NCBI GenBank assembly: GCA_946902985.2
Contig: OX336388.2
Span: 1,210,154,609-1,210,218,608 of the forward strand
Length of the DNA stretch: 64,000 nucleotides
Direction: 5' to 3'
Source: Meconema thalassinum
Taxonomy: Eukaryota > Arthropoda > Insecta > Orthoptera > Tettigoniidae
The position numbers and the translations under genes were made by a program. The notes beneath the pieces were generated by a model. That model saw nothing but the letters and a program-made list of their open reading frames with translations. It was not told the DNA's origin and made no database searches. Below are positions 11,063 to 20,852 of the stretch, in pieces. Position 1 is the stretch's first letter; each line of letters opens with the position of its first letter.

Positions 11063-11353
11063 ACTACTACAATGAATGTTTTGAATGCTGTGGGTCAAGC
11101 TTGTGGCTTAGAGACAAAGAAGCTCAGCGAATTGCCAACGCATATTCCATTCCGCATTATCAAGATTCGGAAATTGAAAACAGCATATGGTGATCGTGTA
11201 CTTTGTGTATGTGAAAACTTTGAGACATTTCTGCCTACACGGTTTAATGATATGTCGGAGAGTGGTTTTGATGAAGTCAATAATGCTGTACAATCTGTAC
11301 ACTTAATTTATGAAGGTTTTAAAAACAATAGGTGCATGGTTCGTTTTTATTAA
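11063..11353 (+). CDS. 93-aa cargo ORF, unknown function, intact
   Basis: The ATG at 11,072 lies nine bases after a pyrimidine-rich tract ending TTTGTAG, so the ORF probably sits in a terminal exon starting at 11,063. The protein has a central stretch, FETFLPTRFNDMSE, preceded by a basic segment RIIKIRKLKTAYGDR. The alternating hydrophobic pattern could form a small beta-barrel of OB-fold type, which would fit single-stranded DNA binding, but this is speculation. The copy at 50,558-50,839 differs at 7 of 93 residues and is also uninterrupted, unlike the neighbouring IAP gene. Poly(A)-like AATAAA signals follow near 11,500 and 11,584. Confidence 0.6.
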   Translation, partial: TTTMNVLNAVGQACGLETKKLSELPTHIPFRIIKIRKLKTAYGDRVLCVCENFETFLPTRFNDMSESGFDEVNNAVQSVHLIYEGFKNNRCMVRFY

Positions 11354-11637
11354 ATTAAAAAAAAGTCAAATAATAATGGAAGATATAAGTCATGACAATG
11401 GACTGAAAGAAAAATATGTGTATAGAATAATAATGTTTTAGTGTTTAGTATTGTCTTAAAAAATATTATCATGAAACAAAGTGTGTGTAAAGTTTGTAAA
11501 TAAATGAGAATAATGGTACAATGATGTTTTATTTTCTACAGAAGTCAGAATATTTAACATTGCAGAGTATACATGATTATGACAATAAAATGCACACTTA
11601 ATAAAAGTCTTTGCCTTTACGATAGTGTGTTATAGTT

Positions 11638-12228
11638 TTAAAAACAAAGCTTGTTGTAGATCTTTTTACTTCCACGGTGAACAATAGGCATGAAAACGCC
11701 ATTGTCTTGTTTCGGATCATTATCACTATCATAATCATAAGCAGCATGATCTATATCACTATTATTATAATCACCATAATTATCCTCAACATTATCCTCA
11801 ACATGACAAAAACCAGTTAAATATTCCTGTTCCTTTTCCTGTTCCTGTTCCTGTACCCCTTCCTCATGTAGAGTCTGCGTGGCTTTTGATAATGTTAAGG
11901 TTTTTTTGAACATTGAATTATTTTCAATAGTAGTATTGTTTTGTAGCACATGCTTTTTTTAGCATTTTTATGATTTTCTGTCGACAGCTAAAATGTTTCA
12001 TGTAGTACACTACATTGATGATCACTGACACTTAAAACCTCACTATTTTTACTTTTTTGCTCACTGCGACATTGTTTTGAACGATGTTTAGAACAACGCC
12101 AAATAACAGTTCCATTTTTATTGGTTCGTTTCACAATATATGAATATCCTTTATAGAATGCATGAGCTTACCATACCTAGTGACTGATACTTTCATATCA
12201 ACTGTCAAGCATAGACTAAGCTCTAGTA
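11638..12228 (-). pseudogene. FLYWCH-type zinc-finger gene, broken (element 1)
   Basis: It is the counterpart of the intact gene at 51,130-51,738. The acidic C-terminal half is open (glutamate/glutamine repeat, then an Asp/Asn/Tyr-rich tail ending KKIYNKLCF). Upstream, the N-terminal FLYWCH region is disrupted by an in-frame stop near 11,985 and a one-base deletion near 12,168. FLYWCH domains bind DNA and occur in proteins derived from Mutator-like transposons. It is convergent with the 93-aa ORF. Confidence 0.75.
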
Positions 12229-12256
12229 AAGACAACTTGGTAATAAGAACAATAGT

Positions 12257-12715
12257 TTAATGTGCGAGCATATATGGATGCAAATGTGGAAGCAAAAAAA
12301 GTCGGGGGCAAAAGGTGTAAGCTAAAGTGGGAACAAATATGAGAGCAAAAATAAAAAAGTAGGAGCAAGTATGGGAGCAAAAAAATGGGAGCAAATGTGA
12401 AAGCAAAAGTGGGAGAAAATATGAGAGCAAAATAAGTAGGAGCAAGTATGGGAGCAAATGTGAAAGCAAAAGTGGGAGCAAAAAGTGAGAGAAAAAATTG
12501 GGAGCAAAAGTGTAAGCAAAAGTGGGAGAAAATATGAGAGCAAAAAAGAAGTGGGAACAAATATGGGAGCAAAAAGAGGGAGAAAAAGTGGGAGCAAAAA
12601 GTGGGAGCAAACAAGTGTGAGCAAATATGAGAGCAGAAAGTGGGAGCAAATGTGAAAGCAAAAGTCGGTGCACAAAGTGGGAGCAAAATGTGTGAGTAAA
12701 AAGTGGGGGCAAATG
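12257..12715. repeat. GAGCAAA-type minisatellite
   Basis: Imperfect units of about 10-16 bp built on GGGAGCAAA and GTGAAAGCAAAA fill the stretch. The reverse strand is open in several frames simply because the units lack stops, giving Leu/Phe/Pro/His-rich artefact translations. Similar patches occur at 13,150-13,265, 51,775-52,320, 52,785-52,880 and 53,105-53,145. Confidence 0.95.
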
Positions 12716-12735
12716 TGGTGTTTTACTAAAACAAT

Positions 12736-12886
12736 CTCACCTAACCTAACCTAACCTAACCTAACCTAACTTTATCCAACCTAACCTAACTTCACCTAAC
12801 CTAACCCAACTTCACGTAACCTAACTTGACCTAACTTCACCTAACCTAACTTGACCTAACTTCACCTAACCTAACAACCTAACCTT
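12736..12886. repeat. CCTAA (TTAGG-type) array
   Basis: Runs of CCTAA mixed with variants such as CTTCACCTAA and CTTGACCTAA. TTAGG is the usual arthropod telomere repeat, but this tract is internal, degenerate and conserved between the two giant elements, so it is element-borne and does not mark a chromosome end. Confidence 0.9.
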
Positions 12887-12904
12887 CCAACTCTCAGATC
12901 AAGA

Positions 12905-12985
12905 ATTAAGTTCTGGGCATAGTCGAGTTGGAACCCAAAACCTCTGGGATAACATCCAAGTATACTAGCCACTATACCGCGAGAT
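12905..12985 (-). mobile_element. tRNA-like head adjoining the CCTAA array
   Basis: The reverse complement contains TATAGTGGCTAGTATAC, an A-box-like start, and TTGGGTTCCAACT, a B-box-like motif about 35 bases later. It looks like a tRNA-derived SINE head whose body runs into the TTAGG-like tract. The same arrangement occurs at 52,520-52,605. Confidence 0.5.
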
Positions 12986-13396
12986 GGGCAAATTATCATG
13001 CAACACAACACAAAAATAAAAGTTTTCTCTAGTGTAACTCGTTGGCTGACAACTATAGTTCAGAATTCAAACCCAAGACCTCAGGACTTTTGTTTTGAAC
13101 ATTATCAGAAATACTATTCCATTTACATTTTGCTGCTGCTTATAGTTATAAGAGTTGGCATTAATATGGGAGTAAAAGTGAGAGAAAAGAAAGTGTGAGC
13201 AAAAGTGAGAGCAAATGTGAAAGCAAAAAGGAAGCAAATATGAGAGCAATAAGTAGGAGCAACCATGGCTGGTTGTTGAGACTTTCAAATCAACTAATAC
13301 ACATGAATTAAATTTTAGTAAAGAGACTTGGGTAATAATAACAGTTAAAAAAATATTCAAGTGGATTCATTTTTCTTTTGAAGGTGGAATTTCCAA

Positions 13397-13585
13397 AGTA
13401 CTCTGGAGTAACACTGCGTTCTTTTTATGTAAATTATGAATCTCCTGACTGTACGAACAATGCTGAACGATGCGAATGATTGCTGTCAGACTATCGCGAA
13501 GTTCGGCAGTAGTTAAAGGTCCATGCCGTCTTGCTGCTGCATCCTGCTTTAGATTGTGAAAAAAAAAAACTGAGAATGTAAGCAA
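13397..13585 (-). pseudogene. BEL/Pao pol remnant between RNase H and integrase
   Basis: Residues HNLKQDAAARRHGPLTTAEL and the following helix-rich stretch match the linker that precedes integrase in BEL/Pao polyproteins. The match breaks at about 13,397, where element sequence begins. An A run at 13,560-13,569 marks a frame change from the upstream RNase H frame. Confidence 0.75.
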
Positions 13586-14587
13586 CTACTCTGTGTACTT
13601 TAGTCCAGCTGGAAAACGGTTGAAAATGTTATCTGCATTGTGATTACTCGCCACGAAACACAATCTTACTCCTCGTTGTTCAGGAATTTCGATTGGTCGA
13701 ACAGTGGTAAGTTCAGGCCAGGCTGAAGGATCCGTAATCAGCCAAACGGGCCCCGCCCACCATGGTCGATTGCTTCGAAGTCGATGTGGCTTAGTTCCCC
13801 TGGAGATAATATCTGCTGGATTGTCCTGTGATGAGACATGGTTCCAATCTTGCTGAGACGTCAGTTTGTGAATTTCCGACACCCTGTTGGCCACATATGT
13901 TTTCCATGCTGAAGAATTGCCTGCAATCCAGGCTAGAACAACAGTTGAGTCTGTCCAATAATATCGTCGACATGAATGTAACTTAAGGGCCTCAATCACC
14001 CTTTCCATTAGTCTGCTCAGAAGTAGTGAGCCATTTAACTCCAGTCTTGGAAGCGACACTTTCTTCAAAGGGGCTACTCTAGATTTTGAACAAAGTAAAT
14101 GAACGGAGATTGTTCCATTGCAGTTGATGGAACGTAGATAAACGCATGCACCGTAGGCTCTTTCTGACGCATCCGCAAACCCATGAAGTTCAACAATGGC
14201 ATTCAAGCCGTCTGCTGTTACCCTCCGTGGTACATGAATTTCATTTAGTTTCGGGAGCTGCTGATGTATCCGTTTCCATTGTGTCTCAAGTTCTGAGGGC
14301 AATTTGCTATCCCAATCCAGGTGATGTTGCCAAAGAACTTTTATAAACAACTTGCATTGAACAATTACAGGCCCTATGAGTCCCAATGGATCATAAATGG
14401 ACGCTACATTGGCCAACACTGATCTCTTTGTGCAAGTCACATTATTGCAGTTGAGGGCCCCCACTGAGAATTGAAATGAGTCACGACTCGAATGCCACAA
14501 CAAACCAAGAGGTTTTTCGGTGCCATCTTCAAAGGGAAGACTGCATGCCACCTGGCTCTCGCGAAGTGTTGATGGGCTGGCTTCCAA
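13586..14587 (-). pseudogene. BEL/Pao RT connection and RNase H
   Basis: The 333-residue frame has the BEL signature LANVASIYDPLGLIGPV at the RT connection. RNase H-like motifs follow: HGFADASERAYGACVY, LPRLEL, YWTDSTVVLAWI and NPADIISRG, which hold the acidic catalytic residues. The first part of pol is in other frames upstream. RNase H would remove the RNA strand during reverse transcription. Confidence 0.9.
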
Positions 14588-14637
14588 AATAACAGGATTG
14601 TTGCATCGCCATTTACGGATGGGGAATCCTCCGGTTT

Positions 14638-15033
14638 TCAGGAGCGATGTGAGGTCTTTGTATAATTGGATGGCTCTTCAATGGTATCTGACCCTGTCAA
14701 AAGATCATCAACGTAGAAGTCTCTTTTGGTAACTTTGGCTGCTTTAGGGTATATGTCTTGACCATCAAGTGCCCCCTGCAGTAAACAACGGGTAGCTAGA
14801 TAAGGAACCACTGGAGTACCATAGGTTACTGTAGTCAATCGGTACATATCCAGTTGTTGATTCTGAGAACTGCGCCATAAGATTCTCTGGAAGTCTCGAT
14901 CTGCTTCATGAATCTGGATCTGTCGGTACATCTTCTCGATATCTGCTGTTAGCGCATACTTGTGTGTACGGAAGCGAAGAACGATCGAGAACAGATCCTG
15001 CTGAACAGCCTTTATTACCGCGCGATGAGACAT
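14638..15033 (-). pseudogene. BEL/Pao reverse transcriptase core
   Basis: Contains RT motif A (YALTADIEKMYRQI) and the catalytic motif C (FYVDDLLTGSDT). Just upstream of VQQDLFSIVLRF the segment normally linking the fingers to motif A appears shortened: the frame reads AVIKAVQQDLFS, which suggests an internal deletion of a few dozen codons. It is separated from the protease frame by a TAG stop at 15,034 and from the RNase H frame by a frameshift near 14,640. Confidence 0.85.
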
Positions 15034-15909
15034 CTAATAAGCAGGTTTCTGCCAGTCACTGGGATCGACAAGTTCCATGTGTCCTAGTTGTAAATAATCG
15101 TTCATGAATTTGATATACTCGTTCTTCAGGTCAGGTTGTCGATGCAATCTCCTCTCTGTAAAGCCAAAGCTCCTCCTGGCATTGCCAAAGGAGTCACCAA
15201 GTTCTCCTACTCCTTGCTGAAGTGGTAGTCTCACTACGAACCTGCCCGACTCATCGCGCGTGAAGGATTTCTGAAAATGTTCCTCGCATTGACTTTCTTC
15301 CTTGGAATGGCTACGAGTCGAAAGCTCTTCCTGTTCCCAAAAGCGTTCCACCTGTGTGTGCAAGGTTTCAGTCGTGGACAACGATGATATTGATCCATTC
15401 TTACGTTGTTGAACTGAGTGAGAGGGGATACATCCAGATAGCACCCAACCAAGTTGTGTATTTTGAAGAGTAGGGTAAATATCCCTAGATTGTTGTTCAG
15501 GTCTTAAGAGTCCAAAGAATATAGTAGCACCTAACAGTAGATCTATCTCTTTGGGCTGGTTGAAATTAGGGTCAGCTAATGGAATGTTGACGGGCAGTTG
15601 CCAGTCCTCATAATCTATTCTAGATGAAGGCAGTGGACGAGTAATCTGACGCAGGACAGAACATACTATATGCCGACTATAAGTACTAACTCTCGACTCT
15701 ATCTGAAGTTGACAGAAGTAAGAGGATTGAGTCGCTTGCGTGTTGCTGATACCATTTATAGGTATCGAATGACGATTCAGTTTGATACCCAAACGGTCTA
15801 CTAATTCTCGAGACACGAAGTTCATCTGTGATGCACAGTCTAATAGTGCTCGACATTGATGCATTTGACCTTTGCTATCCCTAATGTTAACATTGGCAGT
15901 TGATAACAA
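15034..15909 (-). pseudogene. BEL/Pao aspartic protease and RT N-terminus
   Basis: The start shows the retropepsin-like strand RALLDCASQMNFVS (family form LLDSGSQ; here a cysteine replaces the serine before the alanine), followed by LLLGATIFFGLL and LGWVLSG, typical of the BEL protease region. The C-terminal part (FVVRLPL onward to DPSDWQKPAY) is the beginning of RT. A stop ends the frame at 15,034. Confidence 0.85.
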
Positions 15910-15950
15910 TACTTTATTGTGAGGACATGCGCTTCTGACAGAACAATAAT

Positions 15951-16268
15951 TTATGCTTGCTGCTGGGATGCATTTAGTTCCGGGGTAGCAGTACTGTTCA
16001 TATTCTGGTGTATATGTAACAATGTGTGGTGACGTTCATTACATGTTCTGCAGTTGCCTGAGTTGCAATTATTGGCTACATGGTCACTTCTCAAGCAATT
16101 GAAACAAAGATTATGTTCCCTCGCAACACCTACCCGGCTATGTACGTCCATGTACTTAAATTTGGGGCATTTATGCAGACTGTGAGATGTCTTACATAGC
16201 ACACAATAAGGTGACGTGGTGACGAAAGTTCGGTGTGGTCCCCTTGAACTTGTACCATGCTTGACCAC
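15951..16268 (-). pseudogene. BEL/Pao nucleocapsid zinc knuckles
   Basis: Cysteine-rich frame with CVLCKTSHSLHKC, CFNCLRSDHVANNC and CRTCNERHHTLLH, matching the three linked knuckle-type motifs that follow gag in BEL/Pao elements. It lies between gag and protease and is offset from both by stops. Confidence 0.85.
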
Positions 16269-16331
16269 ATCTTGGGTTACAGCAGCTGACTTGTTGGACG
16301 TGACTATTTCTAAAGTTTGGCAATTGTTTTC

Positions 16332-17195
16332 CTAGAATTGAATTATGTCTTTCAAGTTGGCGTGCGTTTCATTTGACGTACCGTTCTCCCATTGCTTCCT
16401 GAGATTGAGACTGATTATATCCAAAACTAAGTGCGACAGCATGAGGACATCAAAGGGCGTTTCAATTTTTAAGGCTTCTATGGCATTTAAGTTGCTGCTA
16501 CGTTGATTTATTAGCAGACGCAGCTCTTTAGGAGAATAGTGCTTTGCATTAGGGAGTGACAACAATTCCTTGATGTGGAGGTCTGATATAAGTCTGGGAT
16601 TGTGATACCGACTGCGAATCAATTCCCAGGCGACCTTGAAGTTATCATGTGAAATTGGTAAATTCTCAATGAGGTGGTGTGGTTCCCCAGACAAGCATGA
16701 TAGAAGATAATAGTATCTTTGAATGTCTGTGATTGTTTCATTCTTTATGATCAGCGCTACAAAGGTGTCATAGAAATGCATGAAATCTTGTAGAGCGCCA
16801 TTGAACTTGGGTAGTGAAATAGTTGGAAGTTTTAGTGCACAACTATTGCTCATCTTATCACTATTTACAGGCGGAGGTGGGTGTGTATGTTCGGGGCACA
16901 ATAGCGTTTCCATTTTTGACTTAATGTCCAAGCATAAATCATCAAAGGCTGCTCTATCTAGATCATGTGATTCGTTTTCAGCATCATCGATTTCCAATTG
17001 TATCTGAATGTCATTATACTCATCCATTAAACTCGCCAATGATTGCTTCCTAACCTTTATATCGTTAAAATTCCCACCTGCAAATTCATTCACGAATGTA
17101 CTTAAGCGAGTCACGCGAGATTTGATGACAGCTCTTTTCTTTGTCAATACACGTTTCTGATTGGTATCCATGATGATCCGGTAAGAAAAGGACAA
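16332..17195 (-). pseudogene. BEL/Pao gag
   Basis: The 287-residue frame has the BEL gag pattern: an N-terminal helical region, then LPTISLPKFNGALQDFMHFY, YYYLLSCLSGEPHHLIENLP and the W-LI-RYHNPRLI segment. It ends at a stop instead of continuing into the knuckles, so the polyprotein is broken. The usual start is probably the second methionine (MDTNQKR) at about 17,171. Confidence 0.85.
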
Positions 17196-17570
17196 AGGAA
17201 ACGTTGAACCAGAAGGTACTTACTGATGTAGTTCTGTGCTCTCTGACTCAACCAAGTTAGCTATTTTCATAGATGGTTACGTAGTTCACCTATATCCGGC
17301 AATCGGAAGGACCAAAAAATTTTGTTTGCAAACATTCTCTCTGGTAGCTCATAAGGGAATTCCACATTTACTTATTTACGACGTATATTGTCTTAAAACT
17401 TACTAGATCATAAAACAAGGTAGAACAATATACAATAATATAAGACAAGGAGCTCATGAAATCAAAGGTATGGCATTACACGGAATGCGCAAGATACCCG
17501 ACCGTGCTACGGGCGCTGCCGTACGTGGGCACTGGGTGGACTACCGTTAATATAGGGAGCAGCAACGTAC

Positions 17571-20002
17571 AAAAGTCATAGAGACCATTTGTTTGAACTA
17601 TTGACCAACGTTCTATCAAGTTTCGTTTTCAAACTATAGTCTACTTTTAAAATCAAAATTTTCAAAAATAAATAAATAATACATGGTCCAGAGCAAAGCG
17701 CCCGTCAGCTCGAGTCCAACAACACCTCATTTGTTAAAATCCGACCATCCGTTCGCCAATTATCGCCAATGTTCGCGAGAAAGTAGGCTATCATATTTTC
17801 CTCCTACAACCTTGAAACTTGTTATCCACCTAGAGAGCATGTCCACCTTTCATTAACGTCAAACAGACTTTTTCCGAAATTCACCGTTTCCAAAATAGCG
17901 CCAATCCAAAAAACAAAAATTTTCAATTTTTTTTAAATACCAACACACATTCTTAGCAAAGAGGACGTCCTCCCAACGCCAACAATACCTCGTTCGTTAA
18001 AATCCGTCCATGCGTTCGGGAGATATCGCCAAAGTTTATATGAAAGTAGGGGGCGGTCTAGAACTCTCCCCACCACACTACTGCACAGTTTTAGTCATAG
18101 GGACCTTTCATTTATGTCAAACAAAATTTTTGTTAACTCTTTAGTTTCCAGAATATAAAAAATTCAAAATTGAACATTTTTCAAAAAAATGTAAAAAATA
18201 AAAAAGTTTTATTATAAAAAATAAAGTACATAAAGATAGTTCGTTAAACTATTGCCCAACGTTCTATCACATTTGTTTTTAGCCTATTTTCAATTTTGAA
18301 AATATAGGCTTATGAGATCACCTTTTGTCCGTGTGTGTGTGCGTGTGCGTGTGTGTGAGGTGTGTGTGTGTGTCCCCCTAATAAATTCTAAACGGCTGGA
18401 GCGATGTCAATGAAACTCGGTAAGTTCATAGCACTATTCAGGGCGACCCCGACCGTGCCCTACAAATTTTGTTACGTCTCACCAATCCAACATGGCGGCT
18501 GTGCGAAATATTTCACCAGCATTCAATATCTCCGAAACTATTACCGATATCGCCCTGAAATTGTGTACGGTGATAAAGGGCACTACTAGAAGTTCACCTA
18601 TGAGACTTTCAAAAACCTGGTTACTACAAAACCAACATGGCGGCCAAGCGAATTTCAGACCTTAAATAGACTTTTCTCGCAATTTAACTATCCAAACGTA
18701 ATGAAACTTGGTACAGCAAATGTTTATACACATTGCACTGGAGTCTAAGTTAGTTCAATTGTTTACATAACCTCAATATGTCGGCTGTGCGAAATATTTC
18801 ACTGACATTCTATATCTCCGAAACTATTACAGATATCACCCTGAAATTTTGTACGGTGATGACGGGTACTGATACAAGTTTTACTATGTAACTTTCATAA
18901 ACCTGTAAAGTACAAAACGAACATGGCGGCCAAGCGAATTTGAAATATTTTAATATATTTTTCTCGTGATTTAACTTTCTGAGCGCAGTGAAATGTGGTA
19001 CAGGAAATGTTTATACACATTGTAATGCACTGGTATCTAATTTAGTTCAATTGTTTACATTACCTCAAGATGGCGGCTGTGCGAAATTTAAAATTAAGTT
19101 TTTATTTCTTGTATCGTAATCATGCGATCGAAGTGAATGTTTGAATAATAAACCTACGCAATAATTTTCCTTTAATGGTACAGGACTCTATGGCCTATAC
19201 ATTTAACAACCAAACGTGGCAACCATCCGAAATATTTAGACGGTTCTGAATATCTACGAATCTATTATAGCAATCAAACTGAATTTTTTAATGTTCTTCG
19301 GGGCTATGAACTTAAGTTCACCTATAGGACTTTAAATAACCTGGTGATCACAAATCCGACCTGGCGGCGACGCGAAGTATAAATATTCACCTGGACGTTT
19401 CTCGCAATTTAACCATCCGTGTGCAGTGAAACTTGGTACAGTAAAACCTTATGCGAATATTAATCCACTGGCATCTAATTTATTTCAATTGTTTCCATAA
19501 CCATAAGATGGCAGCTGTGCGAAATTTTAAAATCTCCTTGTTACTTCTTGGGTCCTAATCATGCGATTGAAATTTGAATGCTACACGTACACAATAATCT
19601 TCATGTAACAGTAGATAACTCTAGGACCTACATATTTAAAATCCAACATGGCGAGCATCCGAAATATTTAGTCGGTTCTCAATATCTACGAATCTATTAC
19701 AGCAATCAAACTGAAATTTTGTATGTTGATAGTGGCAGTTAACATAAGTAGGATATATGAAAATAGGCTGTATAGTTCTTCACGGAACTACTTGTTTTTA
19801 ACTATCGTCTATTTTCAAAAACAAAAATTTTCAATTTTTTTTTCAAAAATTTAACGAGTAGTCCATAAGAAAGCCCCCGTCAGCTCGAGTCCAACGACAC
19901 CTCATTCGTGAATCTCCGACCATTGGTTCGGGAGTTAACGGCTTGCATTGGGAGTAGTGGGGGGGGGGGGGGGGGGGGGGCAGAATCGGCCTCACTCCCT
20001 AC
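17571..20002 (-). repeat. Right terminal inverted repeat of giant element 1, interrupted
   Basis: Without the nested HINE (18,281-19,794) the arm is about 918 bp. The inner 17,571-18,097 part matches the inverse of 44,240-44,770 in element 2, and the outer part matches 6,956-7,336. The inner boundary is abrupt at the BEL fragment, so the arm was probably longer, as in element 2. Confidence 0.85.
18281..19794 (+). mobile_element. Helentron-like element (HINE), family 2
   Basis: Starts AGCCTATTTTC at 18,281, followed by GATCTCATAAG-like text (TATGAGATCACC), a GT microsatellite (18,335-18,372), and about 288-bp tandem units with ACATGGCGGC motifs at 18,491, 18,779 and 19,069. It ends GAAAATAGGCT, a hairpin (TAGTTC...GAACTA) and CTTG at 19,791-19,794. 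Flanks are GTTTTT and TTTTTAAC, and the uninterrupted site in the left arm near 7,150 is a T run, so insertion was between T bases. Ends are related to family 1 while the internal repeats differ. Confidence 0.8.
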
Positions 20003-20010
20003 TTTTATGT
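20003..20010. repeat. Right target-site duplication of giant element 1
   Basis: TTTTATGT, identical to 6,948-6,955. Confidence 0.85.
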
Positions 20011-20506
20011 TTCAATATAATGAGACAACTAAGTGATTCTATTTCTTCCCATTCGATGGTTAGTTTGTAATATAGTCCACTTGATTAAATGCAAAGTGAT
20101 TAGACTATCATTTATATGCTTATATCAATGCTTAATTTACAATCATTTGCCTATACTTTACGTAGTCATGCCGGTTTGAATGACCTCACACCAATAATGA
20201 TTATTATAAGTAATATATATCTTTTTTATATATTTACCAAGTGTTTCATTATTCTACTATCTTTTTTTTTATTGAACACCAAGATTAATCCTCAAACCAT
20301 TGTCGAATATTGTTCACAGCATATGTGAATTATCACCTTATATTATTCTCTTTTATTTTTTTAAAATCTCATTTCTTTTTTTTAAACAAACACACCAACT
20401 TCACCGTTTTAGTGCAGAAAAATGTATAATTATTACCCTATAATAATTATGGCTCCCCTTCGATCACATAAATGTCCTGTATAAATTATAATATAATGTA
20501 GGCCTT

Positions 20507-20838
20507 TAAGCCTCCGTGGCTTAGGCGGCAGCACGCCGGCCTCTTACCGCTGGGTCCGTGGTTCAAATCCCGGTCACTCCATGTGAGATCTGTGCTGGAC
20601 AAAACGGAGGCAGACAGGTTTTTCTCCGGGTACTCCGGTTTTCCCTGTCAAACTTTCATTCCAGCAACACTCTCCACTATCATTTCATTCCATCTGTCAT
20701 TCATAATCATTGCCCCAGAGGAGTGCGTCAGGCCTCGGCAGCCGGCACAGTTCATATCCTCGCCGCTAGATGGGGGCTTCATTCATTCCATTCCTGACCC
20801 GGTCGGAGACTGGAAGCAGGCTGTGGATTTTCATTTTC
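20507..20838 (+). mobile_element. tRNA-derived SINE (family A), plus strand
   Basis: The head has A-box-like GTGGCTTAGGCGGCAGC and a B box GTTCAAATCC at 20,561-20,570. The body ends with a TTTTCATTTTC tail. A 14-bp target duplication ATAATGTAGGCCTT flanks it at 20,493-20,506 and 20,839-20,852. It is the same family as 9,363-9,697. Open frames within it are shadows. Confidence 0.95.
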
Positions 20839-20852
20839 ATAATGTAGGCCTT

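Larger units (their letters stand above)
13397..17570 (-). mobile_element. BEL/Pao LTR retrotransposon fragment
   Basis: On the minus strand the order is untranslated leader, gag, zinc knuckles, aspartic protease, reverse transcriptase and RNase H, which is the BEL/Pao order. The junction at 13,397 follows GGAATTTCCAAAGTA, which in element 2 (53,003) continues with element sequence, so the BEL left edge is an insertion or rearrangement junction. Integrase and a 3' LTR are missing. The right boundary is set where giant-element inverted-repeat sequence resumes (about 17,571). The last few hundred bases (17,196-17,570) hold the leader and perhaps LTR sequence; a TTTGGTCCTTCCG motif near 17,318 could be the primer-site region. 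The copy is dead. Confidence 0.9.
6956..20002. mobile_element. Giant foldback-like DNA transposon, copy 1 (~13.0 kb)
   Basis: The left end GTAGGGGGTGAGGCCGATTC matches the reverse complement of the right end, with one mismatch in the first 23 bases. The ends are flanked by an 8-bp duplication. The interior carries, in order, a spliced small gene, an IAP pseudogene, a 93-aa ORF, a convergent FLYWCH pseudogene, a GAGCAAA minisatellite and a CCTAA array. A BEL fragment, a SINE and a HINE are nested inside. An 8-bp duplication suits the hAT, P and Mutator-like superfamilies, and long inverted repeats with internal tandem subunits recall Foldback or Galileo elements. No DDE/D transposase was recognised, so it is either non-autonomous or uses an unrecognised enzyme. 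Confidence 0.85.

Noticed and set aside
12216..12712. Overlapping minus-strand frames of 117-156 aa rich in Leu, Phe, Pro, His and Cys (also 51,719-52,317, up to 190 aa)
   Set aside because: They are translations of the stop-free GAGCAAA minisatellite; several frames are open at once and no composition or domain suggests a protein.
12736..12886. True telomere or chromosome end
   Set aside because: The CCTAA array is short, degenerate and internal, and it is duplicated at 52,345 with the same interruptions.
6956..20002. Maverick/Polinton or integrated large DNA virus
   Set aside because: No polymerase B, integrase, packaging ATPase or capsid gene is visible, and the duplication is 8 bp, not the 5-6 bp usual for Polintons. 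A viral origin of the cargo cannot be excluded.
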